The notes under the pieces are model-generated. The model was not told the origin of the DNA. It saw only the letters and a list, made by a program, of their open reading frames with translations, and did no database searches. From the NCBI RefSeq assembly GCF_001642955.1, contig NZ_LWSK01000005.1, forward strand, positions 1 through 64,000: a DNA stretch of 64,000 nt. The letters are read 5' to 3'. The position numbers and the translations under genes were made by a program. This DNA is from Rubripirellula obstinata (lineage in GTDB: Bacteria; Planctomycetota; Planctomycetia; Pirellulales; Pirellulaceae). Below, in pieces: positions 1-9,776 of this stretch; positions within the stretch are counted from its first letter, which is position 1; each line of letters opens with the position of its first letter.

Positions 1-170
1 TTGGGAAGCGGTATTTGCTGGTCAATTTACATTTTTCAGTGTTCATTTTGCAATTTGCAATCAACACCGAGGCCGGTCAGCCACAAACCCCCAAAGTCGT
101 CCAGTTTCCCTCCACGCAAACATTTTCGTCAGCCCAGGCATCGCCCAACGCCGTGAAGGGTTTCTGAACT

Positions 171-243
171 GTTTAACCGCGTGGGCATCGCCCCTCTCGT
201 TGTGCGGCCCCGAACGCGCGGGGCGATGCCCACGCGGCTAAAC
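171..243. repeat. Palindromic intergenic repeat (family B)
   Basis: Arms 171-194 and 220-243 are reverse complements over 24 bases with one mismatch, separated by a 25-base loop. The arm begins GTTTAACCGCGTGGGCATCG. The outer part resembles the element at 15989-16067, which also begins with a TTAAACCGCG arm. It probably forms a strong hairpin in RNA and may end transcription of the minus-strand gene; that role is inference. Confidence 0.85.
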
Positions 244-286
244 GAACGAACACGCATTTTCAGGGACCAAAACTCTTCACGGCGTT

Positions 287-341
287 GGGTTCAGTCCAAT
301 GTCGGTTTAAGCTTGACTGAACCCTGGCGGGATCAGCTACG
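287..341. repeat. Degenerate palindromic repeat (family A)
   Basis: GGGTTCAGTC at 287-296 is the exact reverse complement of GACTGAACCC at 315-324. The right side then continues as TGGCGGGATCAGCTACG to 341, which is the arm of the complete elements at 40372-40444 and 49864-49945. The left arm has lost its outer part, so this is a decayed copy of the same family. Confidence 0.75.
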
Positions 342-391
342 GGGGCGCGTTGAGGAAACCGTTCAATCGACGTGGAGTTCGCTGGCGACGA

Positions 392-3300
392 CTACTCTGA
401 TCTTGAAAGCAACACGATCGTGTCGTCAAGATCGTCGATGGTCAAATCGGCGATTGAATTCAATTCGGTGTCAGTGATCTCCAACGACTTGTCGCTGTTC
501 GACCGTGATTGAAACGGCTGGCTGGGCTGCGTATTGGTTTGTGAAAGGCTTGCGAATTGGACGTCGGTAATCACTGATGGATCGTCCTGGACAATTCGTA
601 AGCTTCGCAGAGGTTGGATGGTCGGCTGCTGGTTTGGGGGCGGTAATTGCTCGCCCTCGGGTGCATTCCCTGGTCTGCTGTCTCCATCGCCCTCGCCGCC
701 GACGGTGCCACCGCCGGTGCTGACAGCGTTGATATGGTTCAGCACTAATAACGCATCCAACGCTGAAACCATTCCATCGGCGTTGACGTCATAACTAAAA
801 ATCAGGTCGCCCGATCCGACTGGTCCGGGGCCAAATCTGTTGAGGTAGTTGATGATGATTAACGCGTCAAACGCACCTACGCCGCCGACATGATTGACGT
901 CAAACGGGTTTTCGAGATTGTGGGCGGGTGTTTGATTTTCCAGAACCGCAATCGTGAACGTTTCAACAACGGTATCGAATTCCCCCAGCGAATCGATCAT
1001 CGTGACTTCGACGTCAATTTGAATTTCTTCGTCGCGATTGACGACCTGGCCTTCGCTAAGTTTTAAGATGCCATCGACCACTTCAAAGCGGATGTCGTCA
1101 GTGAACAGGTTGTACCGCGAATCCGGCGAAGCTCCGTCAAGCGAAATCGCACCCACTTCCGCACCGGGAACCAGTTCCAGAACGGTTTGATTGTTCAGCC
1201 CGATCCCAGCGGGTTGTTCGCTGATATCGCGGACCCTGATCGTGATCGCCTCGGTGAACGAGTTTTCGCCACCGATTTCGGTTGCCGTGACGTTGACGAT
1301 GACTTCTGGGGCGGTTTCGTAGTCCAACGACACGCCTGGTGCCAAACGGAGGTCGATTCCATCGACGATGAATCGATCGTCATCGACGACAAACGTGTGG
1401 AACTGTTCTTCGTCTTCGTCTAGGACTCTTAGCCCGGCAATCAAATCGCCCACCGCGTTCTCAAACACAAACGCCTCCGTCGGCAAGATGCCTGTGATGG
1501 GATCGTTGGCATCTTGCAACGTGACGGTGATAGACTCGTCAATGATGTCGCCGGTCTGGCTGTCGGTGACGGTAATGTTGATTGGAATCAGCGGCTGGGT
1601 CTCGAAGTTCAGGTCGCCTCCGTTGAAGATGATCTGTCCTTCCACAGCATTGAAACGCGGGTCATCGATTTCGATGATGTGTCCGGGACCATCGGCATCA
1701 ATGATCTCGATATCGCCAATTGGCATTCCCGGTTGCAGACTCTCGGGCACCGGATTGATGGTGATATCGATTCCCGTTGGACCATCGGGGATCGGAGCGA
1801 CGAAGATCTGCAGTGTGATCCCGTCGGAAATGTCGCGGCCGTCATGCAGTGTCACACCGAAAACATCGTCGCCCGCGAAATCGGGATTGGGTTCGTAGAC
1901 CAGTGATCCATCCAGGCCAATGGAGACGGTTCCGTTGCTGGTGCCGGTCGGATTGATCAGGACAAATTGATCGTTCTGGTCATCCACTGCGCCTTGCAAC
2001 GCGCCCGGTGCCGGTGCGGTTAGCTCAAGATCTTCAGTCGCCTGAAAAGACGGAAGTGTTTCGTAGCGAGGCGGCGTGTTGGTGCCCGCGACACTGACAC
2101 CAAAGATCATGTCAGCCACATCGAAGCCGTCTGCAATGACGACTTCGCGAGCGGTCGGTTTGTCCAGACGAATTTCACTGACGCCAACGGTACCGTGCAG
2201 GATTAGCGAAGTGGGAGAAGAACCAACGGCAATCGAAGCTGGTGTTCCCAACGGCCCCAGGTCGGTTGCGACTTGGTGAAGCGTCACTCCGTCGTTTAGG
2301 TTGATGATCTGCAGCGATGAACTATCACTGCCGTACGCGAACATCAAATCTCGTTTGCCATCGATCGCGACCGGACCCGTTTGATCGGCAAAATGATGCA
2401 GTGTTTCAAATTCGTTGTTGGCATCAAGGACACGGACTCCGCCGTCGGAAGTGCGAAGTGCGATCAGGCCGGATTGATCATCGAAGGACAACAACGATTG
2501 AGCATCATCGACCTGGATTGGTGTGGTGGAGATAAACGATTCGGTCGTGTTGCTCCACAGTGACAGTTCCAGGCCTTCGGTGGCGGGCCAAGCGAAGACG
2601 CTGCGTGAACCGGTTGCCGATGCGAGCACCGTCGTGTCGGCTGGCACAAACGTCGATGTCATCGAGACAACGATTCCCGAATCATCGCCGATTCCTGAAT
2701 CATCGCTGGCGTCGATGCCACGTACTTCGACGGAAATTTCGCCGGCTTGGGCTTGCTGCAAAACCACGCCGCGTCCGTTGCCGTCGATTGCCAATTCCGC
2801 CCAAGACGTCGCCTGCGTTGGGGGAACTTCGGCTCCGGATAAATCCGTGGGCGATACGGAACCATCGGCGGGATCGAACACCCACGCTGTGTCGCCGGAT
2901 AGGTCAGAGCCAATGACCAGCAATGAACCATTGGGCAATCGCTGTGTCTTGTCGATCGAATCAGCGACGCGGGTTATCGTTCCGTCGCTGCCAATCGCAC
3001 CAGAGTCAATTGTGACGATCGAATCACCGGCGATCAGATGCAATGCCGATTCGCTGGCGATCAGGCCGGCGGCATCAGCGACTTCAGAAATTGGCCCCAA
3101 GCCATCGGTGCCAACGGGGACGGTTTGAACTTGGCTGTTGGTTCCGTTGAACAGTCGGATTTGGTAGGTGCCGTCGTCGAGGCCGGTAAACTCAAATTCA
3201 CCAGAATCGTTGGCCAGAGCGATTTTCTCACCAACGTCCAACGCTGCGTTGTCGTTCGCATCGATGTAGACGAGTCGAGATTCAGCACCTAGTTCGCCAT

Positions 3301-3475
3301 CATCGCGGCTCAGCGAGTGGTTGGCGTCATCAAAAACGGTTCCCGTGATCGCGGCCAAAACCCGACGATCGGTCAGCTTTTCAACCCGCAGGCGTCGCTG
3401 AACGGCCCTGGAGCCTGGCGAAACGGCCCTCAAGCGTCGCTGAACGGAGAGTCGAATCGGGAATCGATGAGCCAT
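392..3475 (-). CDS. Large secreted dockerin/cadherin-like protein
   Basis: A 1027-residue protein with the planctomycete extracellular start: an arginine-rich leader followed by LTDRRVLA near residue 38, which resembles the LEDRRVLA signal found on many giant surface proteins of this phylum. After it comes a SdrD-B-like module (ITGTVFDDANHS onward), a long beta-rich region, Ig/cadherin-like modules (the NTPPRY start and the YEPNPDFAGDDVFGVTLHDG segment, then two repeats with DYETAP), and a dockerin-like pair of calcium loops near residues 850-920 (DVNHVGGVGAFDALIIINYL and DVNADGMVSALDALLVLNHI). The C-terminus is polar. It is probably exported and attached to the cell surface or a complex, but the ligand cannot be told. 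The leader contains a direct repeat of VQRRLRA type (14-base DNA repeat at 3392-3405 and 3434-3447), so the exact start is uncertain. Confidence 0.85.
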   Translation of the reverse strand: MAHRFPIRLSVQRRLRAVSPGSRAVQRRLRVEKLTDRRVLAAITGTVFDDANHSLSRDDGELGAESRLVYIDANDNAALDVGEKIALANDSGEFEFTGLDDGTYQIRLFNGTNSQVQTVPVGTDGLGPISEVADAAGLIASESALHLIAGDSIVTIDSGAIGSDGTITRVADSIDKTQRLPNGSLLVIGSDLSGDTAWVFDPADGSVSPTDLSGAEVPPTQATSWAELAIDGNGRGVVLQQAQAGEISVEVRGIDASDDSGIGDDSGIVVSMTSTFVPADTTVLASATGSRSVFAWPATEGLELSLWSNTTESFISTTPIQVDDAQSLLSFDDQSGLIALRTSDGGVRVLDANNEFETLHHFADQTGPVAIDGKRDLMFAYGSDSSSLQIINLNDGVTLHQVATDLGPLGTPASIAVGSSPTSLILHGTVGVSEIRLDKPTAREVVIADGFDVADMIFGVSVAGTNTPPRYETLPSFQATEDLELTAPAPGALQGAVDDQNDQFVLINPTGTSNGTVSIGLDGSLVYEPNPDFAGDDVFGVTLHDGRDISDGITLQIFVAPIPDGPTGIDITINPVPESLQPGMPIGDIEIIDADGPGHIIEIDDPRFNAVEGQIIFNGGDLNFETQPLIPINITVTDSQTGDIIDESITVTLQDANDPITGILPTEAFVFENAVGDLIAGLRVLDEDEEQFHTFVVDDDRFIVDGIDLRLAPGVSLDYETAPEVIVNVTATEIGGENSFTEAITIRVRDISEQPAGIGLNNQTVLELVPGAEVGAISLDGASPDSRYNLFTDDIRFEVVDGILKLSEGQVVNRDEEIQIDVEVTMIDSLGEFDTVVETFTIAVLENQTPAHNLENPFDVNHVGGVGAFDALIIINYLNRFGPGPVGSGDLIFSYDVNADGMVSALDALLVLNHINAVSTGGGTVGGEGDGDSRPGNAPEGEQLPPPNQQPTIQPLRSLRIVQDDPSVITDVQFASLSQTNTQPSQPFQSRSNSDKSLEITDTELNSIADLTIDDLDDTIVLLSRSE

Positions 3476-3884
3476 GGTGCGAGCTGGGTGAAGAATGAAA
3501 TTTAGAAAGCAAGGTTAGACGCGGGCGAACGGCCTTAAGTTCCCTGACACGAATCCGTTACCGACCTATCGCACGCTGCTGCCCACATGCCACCCACAAT
3601 TCAGACGGTTTAGGGGCCGTTCAGGCTCCATGCTTGGCCCAAACCATCTATGATGGGACCATCGATGATGGAACCACCTATCATACGCGGAATGCAGCGA
3701 AAAAGACTCAGTGAAAACCTGCTATTTTGTTGATTTGGCGAACCCGGCGGGCTGTTTTTCCAAGAATTGAGTTGGAATGACACTGTGGCCACGGTACAAC
3801 CAAATTTCAACCAAACCTCCGCCAAATCGCCGAAAATTCACGTCAAATCCACCTCAAGTCATCATTTGTAGCGGTCCTGTTCTT
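3476..3884. other. Divergent intergenic region
   Basis: This 409-base stretch separates the divergently transcribed dockerin protein and the acidic secreted protein, so it should hold both promoters. Short repeats of ATCTATGATGGGACCATC type occur around 3645-3685. No coding sequence, RNA gene or clear operator is visible. Confidence 0.5.
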
Positions 3885-5453
3885 ATGTATTTGAGCTCTC
3901 GGTTACCAACCTTCCTTGTCTTTTGCTCGCTCGTCGTCGGTCTTTTCATGGGGCCAATTCCGTTTGCAGCGGCACAGTCCTATGACGACGAAGACATGTA
4001 CGAAGACGATATGTATGGGGATGACATGTACAGCGGTGGCATGTACGGCGGCGGGCGAGGTGCCGGCGGCGGGCCGATCAGCATCTATACCGCCCCAGTT
4101 CTTGCCATCTTTAAAAGCATGGATCTGAAACCGATCCTGGCCAGTGACATCAAGATTGATGTTCGCAGCGGCCCAGCGCTGGAAGCCGAAGCGAAGGAAG
4201 TGTTCGCCGCCGGCAATCAAGCATTGGCGTGCCAACTGTTGTACGGGCACATCGCGGCTGAGTACGAAGAAGCTTCCCCCGCTTTATCAAAAGTGAAACT
4301 TAGCAAGTTGCTAAAACGCCCCGTTTGGAATTTGCGTTGGGCCATTTCGATGGCCGTTCGCGGCGGAGAAGACGTCGAGGATCCGAGCCCAATAGCGGTT
4401 GGAACGTCTGGCGGGTACTCGGCCGATGACATGGAAATGGACATGGGCTTTCGAGCGCCGCAGCAACGCAATCAAGGGCGACGCAATCCGGGGCGACGCG
4501 ATGACGATGAGTTCATGGACGATTCGATGGATGACGAGTTCATGGATTCGACTCCCAAGCAGGTTGATGATGAAGTTCCATCCATGCTAAGCGACGATGC
4601 CGCTGAGCAGTTGGACACGCACCTCGGTGGCGTCGCAGCCGCTTGTGCTGCTGAGTTCGACAAACGCTTCGCCGCCGGTGACTTTGGATCCAGCCTTCAA
4701 GCGGAACTGGCAGATGCCGAGGCGGCCGAGGCGGCTGATGCGATGGACCAACAAACCAATCTCAACCAAAGAATGACTGGTCGCCCATTAACAGAAGAGG
4801 ACACCCCGGTATTCAGCAAGTCGGTTACCGAATTGCTCAGGAACGCGCCCAGGGCGCTGCCAATGTGGAGACCGGGGATCGTGTTTTTGGGAGTTGGCCC
4901 GTCAAGCGAGATCATTCAGACGGCCAAAGCGGAGCAGATTGATTTGTTGATTCACTTTGACATCGTTTTGAAATCGCAAGGGCGTCAAAACCAGACCTTC
5001 GTGCAAAACGTTTCTCGTGCCCGTTTGATTCATGTCGCAGAAGGGAAGTCGCTAATCGTTTCCAAAGCCATGGATAGTTCTGAAGTTCAACAATTACAAT
5101 CCTCGGGACGACTCAGCGATACCGGTCGCTACATCGATGATCAAATGTCTGCACTTTGGCGGACAGTCGATCGTGAAATCAAGCTATCCGAGATGCCAAA
5201 GCTGAGCCCTGAAAGTGCCCGGCGTCGAATCGGCAGCTTGCTTGAAAGCGGTGGCGGTCGCAACCTAAGAACGCTGGCCGAAATCCGGCTGTATCAATCG
5301 CGTGGACTGATTGAGATGGATGAAGTCAATAATGCTTATGACATTATCGGCGGCCCCGATGCCCTGACGATGATGCATGGCCCCCGAGAAGAACGATTGG
5401 AGACGGCCAGGAATTGGGCGATCGAATCGGTCAGCATCGCGGAAGAAGAATAG
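3885..5453 (+). CDS. Secreted acidic protein of unknown function
   Basis: A 522-residue protein. The frame is open upstream to 3777, but the ATG at 3885 directly precedes a clean signal peptide: a hydrophobic stretch from about residue 8 to 26 ending in PFAAAQS, so this start is preferred. The mature N-terminus is an acidic Met/Tyr/Gly-rich segment (repeats of DDMYGDDMY type), and a second acidic Asp/Met/Phe run (DDEFMDDSMDDEFMDS) lies near residues 205-225. The rest is a mixed helical/beta domain with no recognised catalytic motif. I do not recognise the family. The acidic Met-rich repeats could bind metal, which is only a guess. It stands alone on the plus strand, followed by a convergent minus-strand cluster. 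Confidence 0.75.
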   Translation: MYLSSRLPTFLVFCSLVVGLFMGPIPFAAAQSYDDEDMYEDDMYGDDMYSGGMYGGGRGAGGGPISIYTAPVLAIFKSMDLKPILASDIKIDVRSGPALEAEAKEVFAAGNQALACQLLYGHIAAEYEEASPALSKVKLSKLLKRPVWNLRWAISMAVRGGEDVEDPSPIAVGTSGGYSADDMEMDMGFRAPQQRNQGRRNPGRRDDDEFMDDSMDDEFMDSTPKQVDDEVPSMLSDDAAEQLDTHLGGVAAACAAEFDKRFAAGDFGSSLQAELADAEAAEAADAMDQQTNLNQRMTGRPLTEEDTPVFSKSVTELLRNAPRALPMWRPGIVFLGVGPSSEIIQTAKAEQIDLLIHFDIVLKSQGRQNQTFVQNVSRARLIHVAEGKSLIVSKAMDSSEVQQLQSSGRLSDTGRYIDDQMSALWRTVDREIKLSEMPKLSPESARRRIGSLLESGGGRNLRTLAEIRLYQSRGLIEMDEVNNAYDIIGGPDALTMMHGPREERLETARNWAIESVSIAEEE

Positions 5454-5485
5454 GCCGCGCCAGCAGTATTAGGTTGGCCAAAATG

Positions 5486-5731
5486 TCATCCGCCGCTGAC
5501 GGGCGGAATCAACGCGATTTCGTGATGCGAGCCGAGCGGGAAATCGTCTGGCACGTACTGATCGTCAACCGCCAATCGACAGGAAGGCAACAATGGTTTT
5601 AGGCCAGGATGAATCTGGCCCAGTTGCTCCATCAACGAGCCGGAGGTTGCCGGCTGTTCCAGTTCAAGTGTGATGCGATCCGAACCAACGCTTTCCTTGG
5701 CAGCGGCAAACATCATGACTTCGATCTTCAT
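5486..5731 (-). CDS. moaD: MoaD-like sulfur carrier protein
   Basis: An 81-residue ubiquitin-fold protein that begins MKIEVMMFAAAKE and ends in VSGG. The terminal Gly-Gly is the site that MoeB adenylates and that carries the thiocarboxylate used by molybdopterin synthase to insert sulfur into precursor Z. Length and the N-terminal beta strand fit MoaD well. It is the last gene of a minus-strand run after the FAD/Fe-S oxidoreductase, but a 166-base gap with a perfect palindrome separates them, so it may have its own promoter. No moaE or other molybdopterin genes are in the window. Confidence 0.88.
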   Translation of the reverse strand: MKIEVMMFAAAKESVGSDRITLELEQPATSGSLMEQLGQIHPGLKPLLPSCRLAVDDQYVPDDFPLGSHHEIALIPPVSGG

Positions 5732-5776
5732 TGGCTAATTCGTTTTCTGGGTCGCTGCGTAGGCTGGGTCGCTGTG

Positions 5777-5870
5777 TAGGCCGGAACAAGCCGCTTCGGC
5801 GCAGTTCCGGCAATTGCATGGTACCGTGTGCGACTGCCGGAACTGCGCCGAAGCGGCTTGTTCCGGCCTA
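5777..5870. repeat. Perfect 36-base inverted repeat (family C)
   Basis: Arms 5777-5812 and 5835-5870 are perfect reverse complements over 36 bases with a 22-base loop. The arm starts TAGGCCGGAACAAGCCGCTT. It fills the gap between the end of the oxidoreductase gene and moaD. The TAGGCCG outer end is shared with the elements at 17373-17448 and 61498-61570, suggesting one family with variable inner sequence. Confidence 0.95.
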
Positions 5871-5897
5871 CATCTACCACATCTACATCGATTCTTA

Positions 5898-8800
5898 TCA
5901 TGCTTGTTGATCTTCGGTTTCAACGACCGGCATGTCTTGTTCGACTTGCGGCATTCGTCCGTAGGCATACGCCAACAGTTTCAATGGGTGAATGGTTTTG
6001 CGACCGCTGCCGTGTTCGATCTGCATTTTGCACGCGCTGCATTCCGTTGTTGCCATCGAAACTTTGGCAGTTCTCATTGCTGAAATCAGCGGCCAGCCGA
6101 TTCGAAGACTGTTTCGGTAATTCTTTTTTTGCAATCCCCAAGTTCCCGCCATTCCGCTGCACCCCGCCTCAATCCGCTCGACTTCGATACCGGGAACCAA
6201 CTGCAAGACGCTGGGGCCGTAGCCGACGGGATCAAGAACTCGAAGGTGGCAAGGTTGATGGTAGGCAACGGTCACGTTGACTGGGTCAAATTCGGTGGAT
6301 AACCGATCGCCCTGATGCAATTCCCAAAGGTATTCGCATGCTTCGCGGGAATGATCGGCGACCAAGTGGGCGTCTTCATCGTCAAGCAAGTTGGGGTATT
6401 CGTGTTTCAAACACAGGATCGCCGACGGTTCGGTCGCGATGATGGTGTAACCCGCTCGAACGGCGTCCGCCAACAATCGCACATTGCGGCGAGCAATCCG
6501 TAGGGCTCCCTTGGCATCACCGGCGGTGATTCGCGACATGCCGCTGGCGGATTGTGACGGTGGAACGTACAGCCCGATGCCATTTTGTTGCAGAATCTCA
6601 GCGAGTGCTCGACCAATATCCGGGTCGTGGTAGTTGGCGTATTGATCAAAAAAGTAGGCAACCTTTAAACCACCATGCGGCGACGGTTTGGTCCAGCGCC
6701 GACCCGTCGCATGACGCAAAAACGATTCCGACGCGATCGCTGGCAGCGGCCGGGCGGCGGAAAGTCCAAACAAACGTTCGGCGAACCAGCGAGTTACTTT
6801 CCCCTGAATCAAACGATTCGATAGCCATGCGAATCGAGATGCCACCGCAGCAACCGTATCGATGCGACCAATCAATGCATCGGAGACCGACAAGCCGTTG
6901 GTGGCAACGTATTGCGCCTTCAGTTCGCCGACGATTTTTGGAATGTCGATTGAAGCAGGACACTCCAGCCGACATTGATGACAATTAAAACAAAGATCAG
7001 TGATTTCTTTCGCCTGGTCCGACGCTAAACCATCAACCGGAATCTGGCCGCTCAAAACGCCTCTTAGCAGATTCGCTTTCGCTCGCGGTGTCGCTTCTTC
7101 CCGCATCGACGCACGAAAAACCGGACATTGCCTTTCGCCGGGCGAAGTCGTTCGGCAACGACCGCATCCGTTGCAACCACGCGTGACAGCGGAGATTCCG
7201 TTGCTGCCTGCCCAGTGCTGTAGGACTTGCAGTTGCGGGACGCTGCGGCCGGCTTTATTAGCAGCTTCACCACTGGGCAGATCCGCGTGGACCAGCACTC
7301 GACTTTCGTCAATCACTTCGATGGTTTGGTCAGCGGGACGCAGGTTTTCGTTTGGACGCTGCATTTCTGCGCCAAACAATTTTCCTGGGTTCGCGCGATG
7401 ATTGGGGTCGAACAAACGCTTCACTTGCCCCATCGCCTGCCATAGATTGCCAAACTGTCTTGGCAACAAATACGACCGGCTTAATCCCGCGGCATGTTCG
7501 ACGCTGACCTGGCCCCCGAAACGCCAGACGACTTCGGCAATGTCGCTGCTAAGTCTGCTCAATCGACGGCGGTCTTCTGATTTGGAAAGGTCCAGGAACG
7601 GTCGCAGGTGAATTTGCCCATGACCAACGTGCGCAAAAATGGTCGCCGTCGCTTGCTGGCTTTTCAACGTGTCCTGAATCGCGATCAACGCTTCGGGAAG
7701 CGATTCGCGGGGCACCGCTAGGTCTTCGATAAATGGCAGCGGAGCCTCGTTTTGTTTGTAACGATACAAACGCGGGATCACGCGACGCGACAAAGCCCAA
7801 TACAGATTTCGCTCGTCCCGATCCAGGGTGTCGATACACGCGAACGCGGCGTCGGGGCCGCTGGAAAGGTCGCGTCGGATTAGTGACAAGCGGTCATGCA
7901 GGTCGTCTAATGATTCGCCTTGGATTTCAACCAGGACCATCGACTCGGCACCGCGTGGCAACAGGTCTGCAAATTTCGGATCGGTGTCGCGAGCGATTTG
8001 CAGGGTCCGTCTGTCCATCAGATCACAAGCGACCAAGCCGTGCTTGAGCGCCGAAACGGCGCTGCGAGCTGCGAGGTCCATTCGATGATAGAACGCCAGC
8101 ACAACGCCGCGGTGTGCTGGAACGACTTCCGATCGAACGACGGCATCAACGGTCAGTGCAAGCGTCCCCTGCGTTCCGACCATGAACTTGGCCAGGTCAA
8201 CGCGTCCGTCGTCGGGATCCACCACGTCATCAAGTCGGTAACCGCCACGATGTTTGGGGGCGAGCTTTCCTTTGGTGTCGTCGCCATCGAGTAGCGAACT
8301 GAATCGTTGTTGAATCTCGGAAATGCCGCGAGCCAATTTGCCGGCGGTGGTTGTTTCGTCGGGGGAGTGTTTTCCCAGTTCAATCAGTTCGCCTTCCATC
8401 GTGACCACACGCATGGACTGGATCGCGTTTCGCGCCGAACCGCTGCGCAAGTAATGGCTGCCCGACGCGTTGGTCGCAAGCACGCTGCCCATCGTGGTGA
8501 TGCTTCGCGTGACTGGGTCGGGACCGAATCCGCGACCGAGTGGACGAAGAATTTGGTTGACGTCTGCCAAAACTGCGCCGCTTTGAACGCGAACGGTTGC
8601 CCCGTTGGATTGGACTTCGATTCGTCGCATGTACCGCGAAAAATCGATCACGATTCCTCGTCCAAGCGATTCGCCCGCCACGCCGCTGCCCGCGCCACGC
8701 GGATGAAGCGTCAGTTCGTTCTCGCTGGCGTACTGGGCCGTCGCAATGACGTCCGCCACAGCTCGCGGGCGAACAACTCCGATGGGTTGGACCTGGTAGA

Positions 8801-8906
8801 TGCTGGCGTCCGACGCATAGAGCTGCGTCATCATCGGATCACAATGCACGTCGCCGCGCAGGATGCCACGCAGGTCGTCTTGGATTCGTTGACGTTCAGT
8901 ATCCAT
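5898..8906 (-). CDS. FAD-linked oxidase / Fe-S oxidoreductase fusion (D-lactate or glycolate dehydrogenase type)
   Basis: A 1002-residue protein fusing a GlcD-like flavoprotein to a GlcF-like electron-transfer module. Residues about 40-270 form the FAD-binding (PCMH-type) domain, with the PRGAGSGVAGESLG pyrophosphate loop and the ATNASGSHYLRSG segment. The FAD-oxidase C-terminal domain follows. Two [4Fe-4S] ligand sets come next (CNGCGRC...QCP and CFNCHQCRLECP), then CCG-type domains (YHQPCHLR, and a GCSGMAGTWG that varies from the usual CCGMGGTFG, and a final ECSACKMQ). The family oxidises 2-hydroxy acids and passes electrons to quinones. The start at 8906 is chosen because the frame upstream to 9080 overlaps the preceding gene; it begins 14 bases after that gene's stop, so the two are probably co-transcribed. 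The exact substrate cannot be read from the sequence. Confidence 0.9.
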   Translation of the reverse strand: MDTERQRIQDDLRGILRGDVHCDPMMTQLYASDASIYQVQPIGVVRPRAVADVIATAQYASENELTLHPRGAGSGVAGESLGRGIVIDFSRYMRRIEVQSNGATVRVQSGAVLADVNQILRPLGRGFGPDPVTRSITTMGSVLATNASGSHYLRSGSARNAIQSMRVVTMEGELIELGKHSPDETTTAGKLARGISEIQQRFSSLLDGDDTKGKLAPKHRGGYRLDDVVDPDDGRVDLAKFMVGTQGTLALTVDAVVRSEVVPAHRGVVLAFYHRMDLAARSAVSALKHGLVACDLMDRRTLQIARDTDPKFADLLPRGAESMVLVEIQGESLDDLHDRLSLIRRDLSSGPDAAFACIDTLDRDERNLYWALSRRVIPRLYRYKQNEAPLPFIEDLAVPRESLPEALIAIQDTLKSQQATATIFAHVGHGQIHLRPFLDLSKSEDRRRLSRLSSDIAEVVWRFGGQVSVEHAAGLSRSYLLPRQFGNLWQAMGQVKRLFDPNHRANPGKLFGAEMQRPNENLRPADQTIEVIDESRVLVHADLPSGEAANKAGRSVPQLQVLQHWAGSNGISAVTRGCNGCGRCRTTSPGERQCPVFRASMREEATPRAKANLLRGVLSGQIPVDGLASDQAKEITDLCFNCHQCRLECPASIDIPKIVGELKAQYVATNGLSVSDALIGRIDTVAAVASRFAWLSNRLIQGKVTRWFAERLFGLSAARPLPAIASESFLRHATGRRWTKPSPHGGLKVAYFFDQYANYHDPDIGRALAEILQQNGIGLYVPPSQSASGMSRITAGDAKGALRIARRNVRLLADAVRAGYTIIATEPSAILCLKHEYPNLLDDEDAHLVADHSREACEYLWELHQGDRLSTEFDPVNVTVAYHQPCHLRVLDPVGYGPSVLQLVPGIEVERIEAGCSGMAGTWGLQKKNYRNSLRIGWPLISAMRTAKVSMATTECSACKMQIEHGSGRKTIHPLKLLAYAYGRMPQVEQDMPVVETEDQQA

Positions 8907-8920
8907 CGTGATCAGACACT

Positions 8921-9691
8921 CTAGCGTACCGCCATCACAAAGAAGCCAGCAGCGATTCCGAAGAGAACAATCGACACGAGGATCGGTTTCCAAATTCCCT
9001 TGGCGCTGCGTTGCTTGTAGATGGTAACCGCCATCGACACGAGAGCCCCCGCCCCGACCACTGCAAACGCGACTCCGCAAAGTTGCAGGAACAATTCCAG
9101 GAAATCAAAGTTGCCTTCGCCATCAAGACGCTTGGCTTGATTGACCGCCAAGACGCCGATCACGATCCCGCTGCCCAGCATGAACAACACCAATGCCAAT
9201 CCCCACCAGGGCATTCCGGCACCGCGGACCAACTTGGCCTGCATTTCGGCCGCCTTGGACATGTCGGATTCAGCCTTCATCAGCGCGAGTTCACCATGGC
9301 TGATATCGACCCCCGCGGTTCTGTGAGCGTCCATCTTGGTGCCATGCTCGCGATGAAAACCGCACTTCGTGCAAAGCACAGAATTCAATTTCATTTCGGC
9401 AGCACAACTCGGGCACACAGCGGCAACTGTTTTCGAGAACCCTTCTTCGTCAAACAAATCGTCCAGACCGCCGCTCGCTGGGGCGGCAGCAGGCATTGGC
9501 CTGGCTGCGGCCGGTTTGCCCTGCGGAGTGCTAGATTTGCTCTGCGGAGCGGCCGGTTTACCCTGCGGCGCAGCCGGTTTCGCGGGCACTTTTATCACTG
9601 AGCCGCAACCGGGGCATTTGACCGATTTGCCAACCATTGCGTCGGGGATGTTGAGTGCTTTGCCGCACTGGCATTTAATCTGAACTGGCAT
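8921..9691 (-). CDS. Zinc-ribbon membrane protein
   Basis: A 256-residue protein. The N-terminus has a zinc-ribbon pair (CQCGKAL and CPGCGSVIKV, residues about 8-34), followed by a Pro/Ala/Gln/Lys repeat linker (APQGKPAAPQSK type), and a second CxxC pair (CPSCAAEM and CTKCGFHREHG) at about residues 95-115. Three hydrophobic segments fill the second half (around 165-190, 205-230 and 238-254). This architecture, zinc ribbons plus transmembrane helices, is common in planctomycetes but has no assigned function. It lies immediately upstream of the FAD/Fe-S oxidoreductase with a 14-base gap, so the two may form an operon. Confidence 0.8.
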   Translation of the reverse strand: MPVQIKCQCGKALNIPDAMVGKSVKCPGCGSVIKVPAKPAAPQGKPAAPQSKSSTPQGKPAAARPMPAAAPASGGLDDLFDEEGFSKTVAAVCPSCAAEMKLNSVLCTKCGFHREHGTKMDAHRTAGVDISHGELALMKAESDMSKAAEMQAKLVRGAGMPWWGLALVLFMLGSGIVIGVLAVNQAKRLDGEGNFDFLELFLQLCGVAFAVVGAGALVSMAVTIYKQRSAKGIWKPILVSIVLFGIAAGFFVMAVR

Positions 9692-9776
9692 CGGAGCTGA
9701 CGAATAGGGAAGAAGCGAACGAAGTTCAAAACGTTGGTCGCAGCATGTCTCAGTAAGCTGCTAGATCGCCCACAGT

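Larger units (their letters stand above)
1..391. other. Intergenic region with two palindromic repeats
   Basis: No convincing gene is visible. The region lies downstream of the minus-strand dockerin protein. It holds an inverted repeat at 171-243 and a half-degraded copy of another repeat family at 287-341, each listed separately. The first 170 bases show nothing recognisable. Confidence 0.6.

Noticed and set aside
2523-3128. A 201-codon plus-strand frame in the dockerin gene.
   Set aside because: It overlaps a long, motif-bearing gene on the other strand and has no motif of its own.
5814-6083. A possible small Cys/His-rich protein at 5814-6083, with a near-identical N-terminal piece on the other strand.
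   Set aside because: The similarity of the two frames is caused by the perfect palindrome at 5777-5870, and the rest overlaps the oxidoreductase gene.
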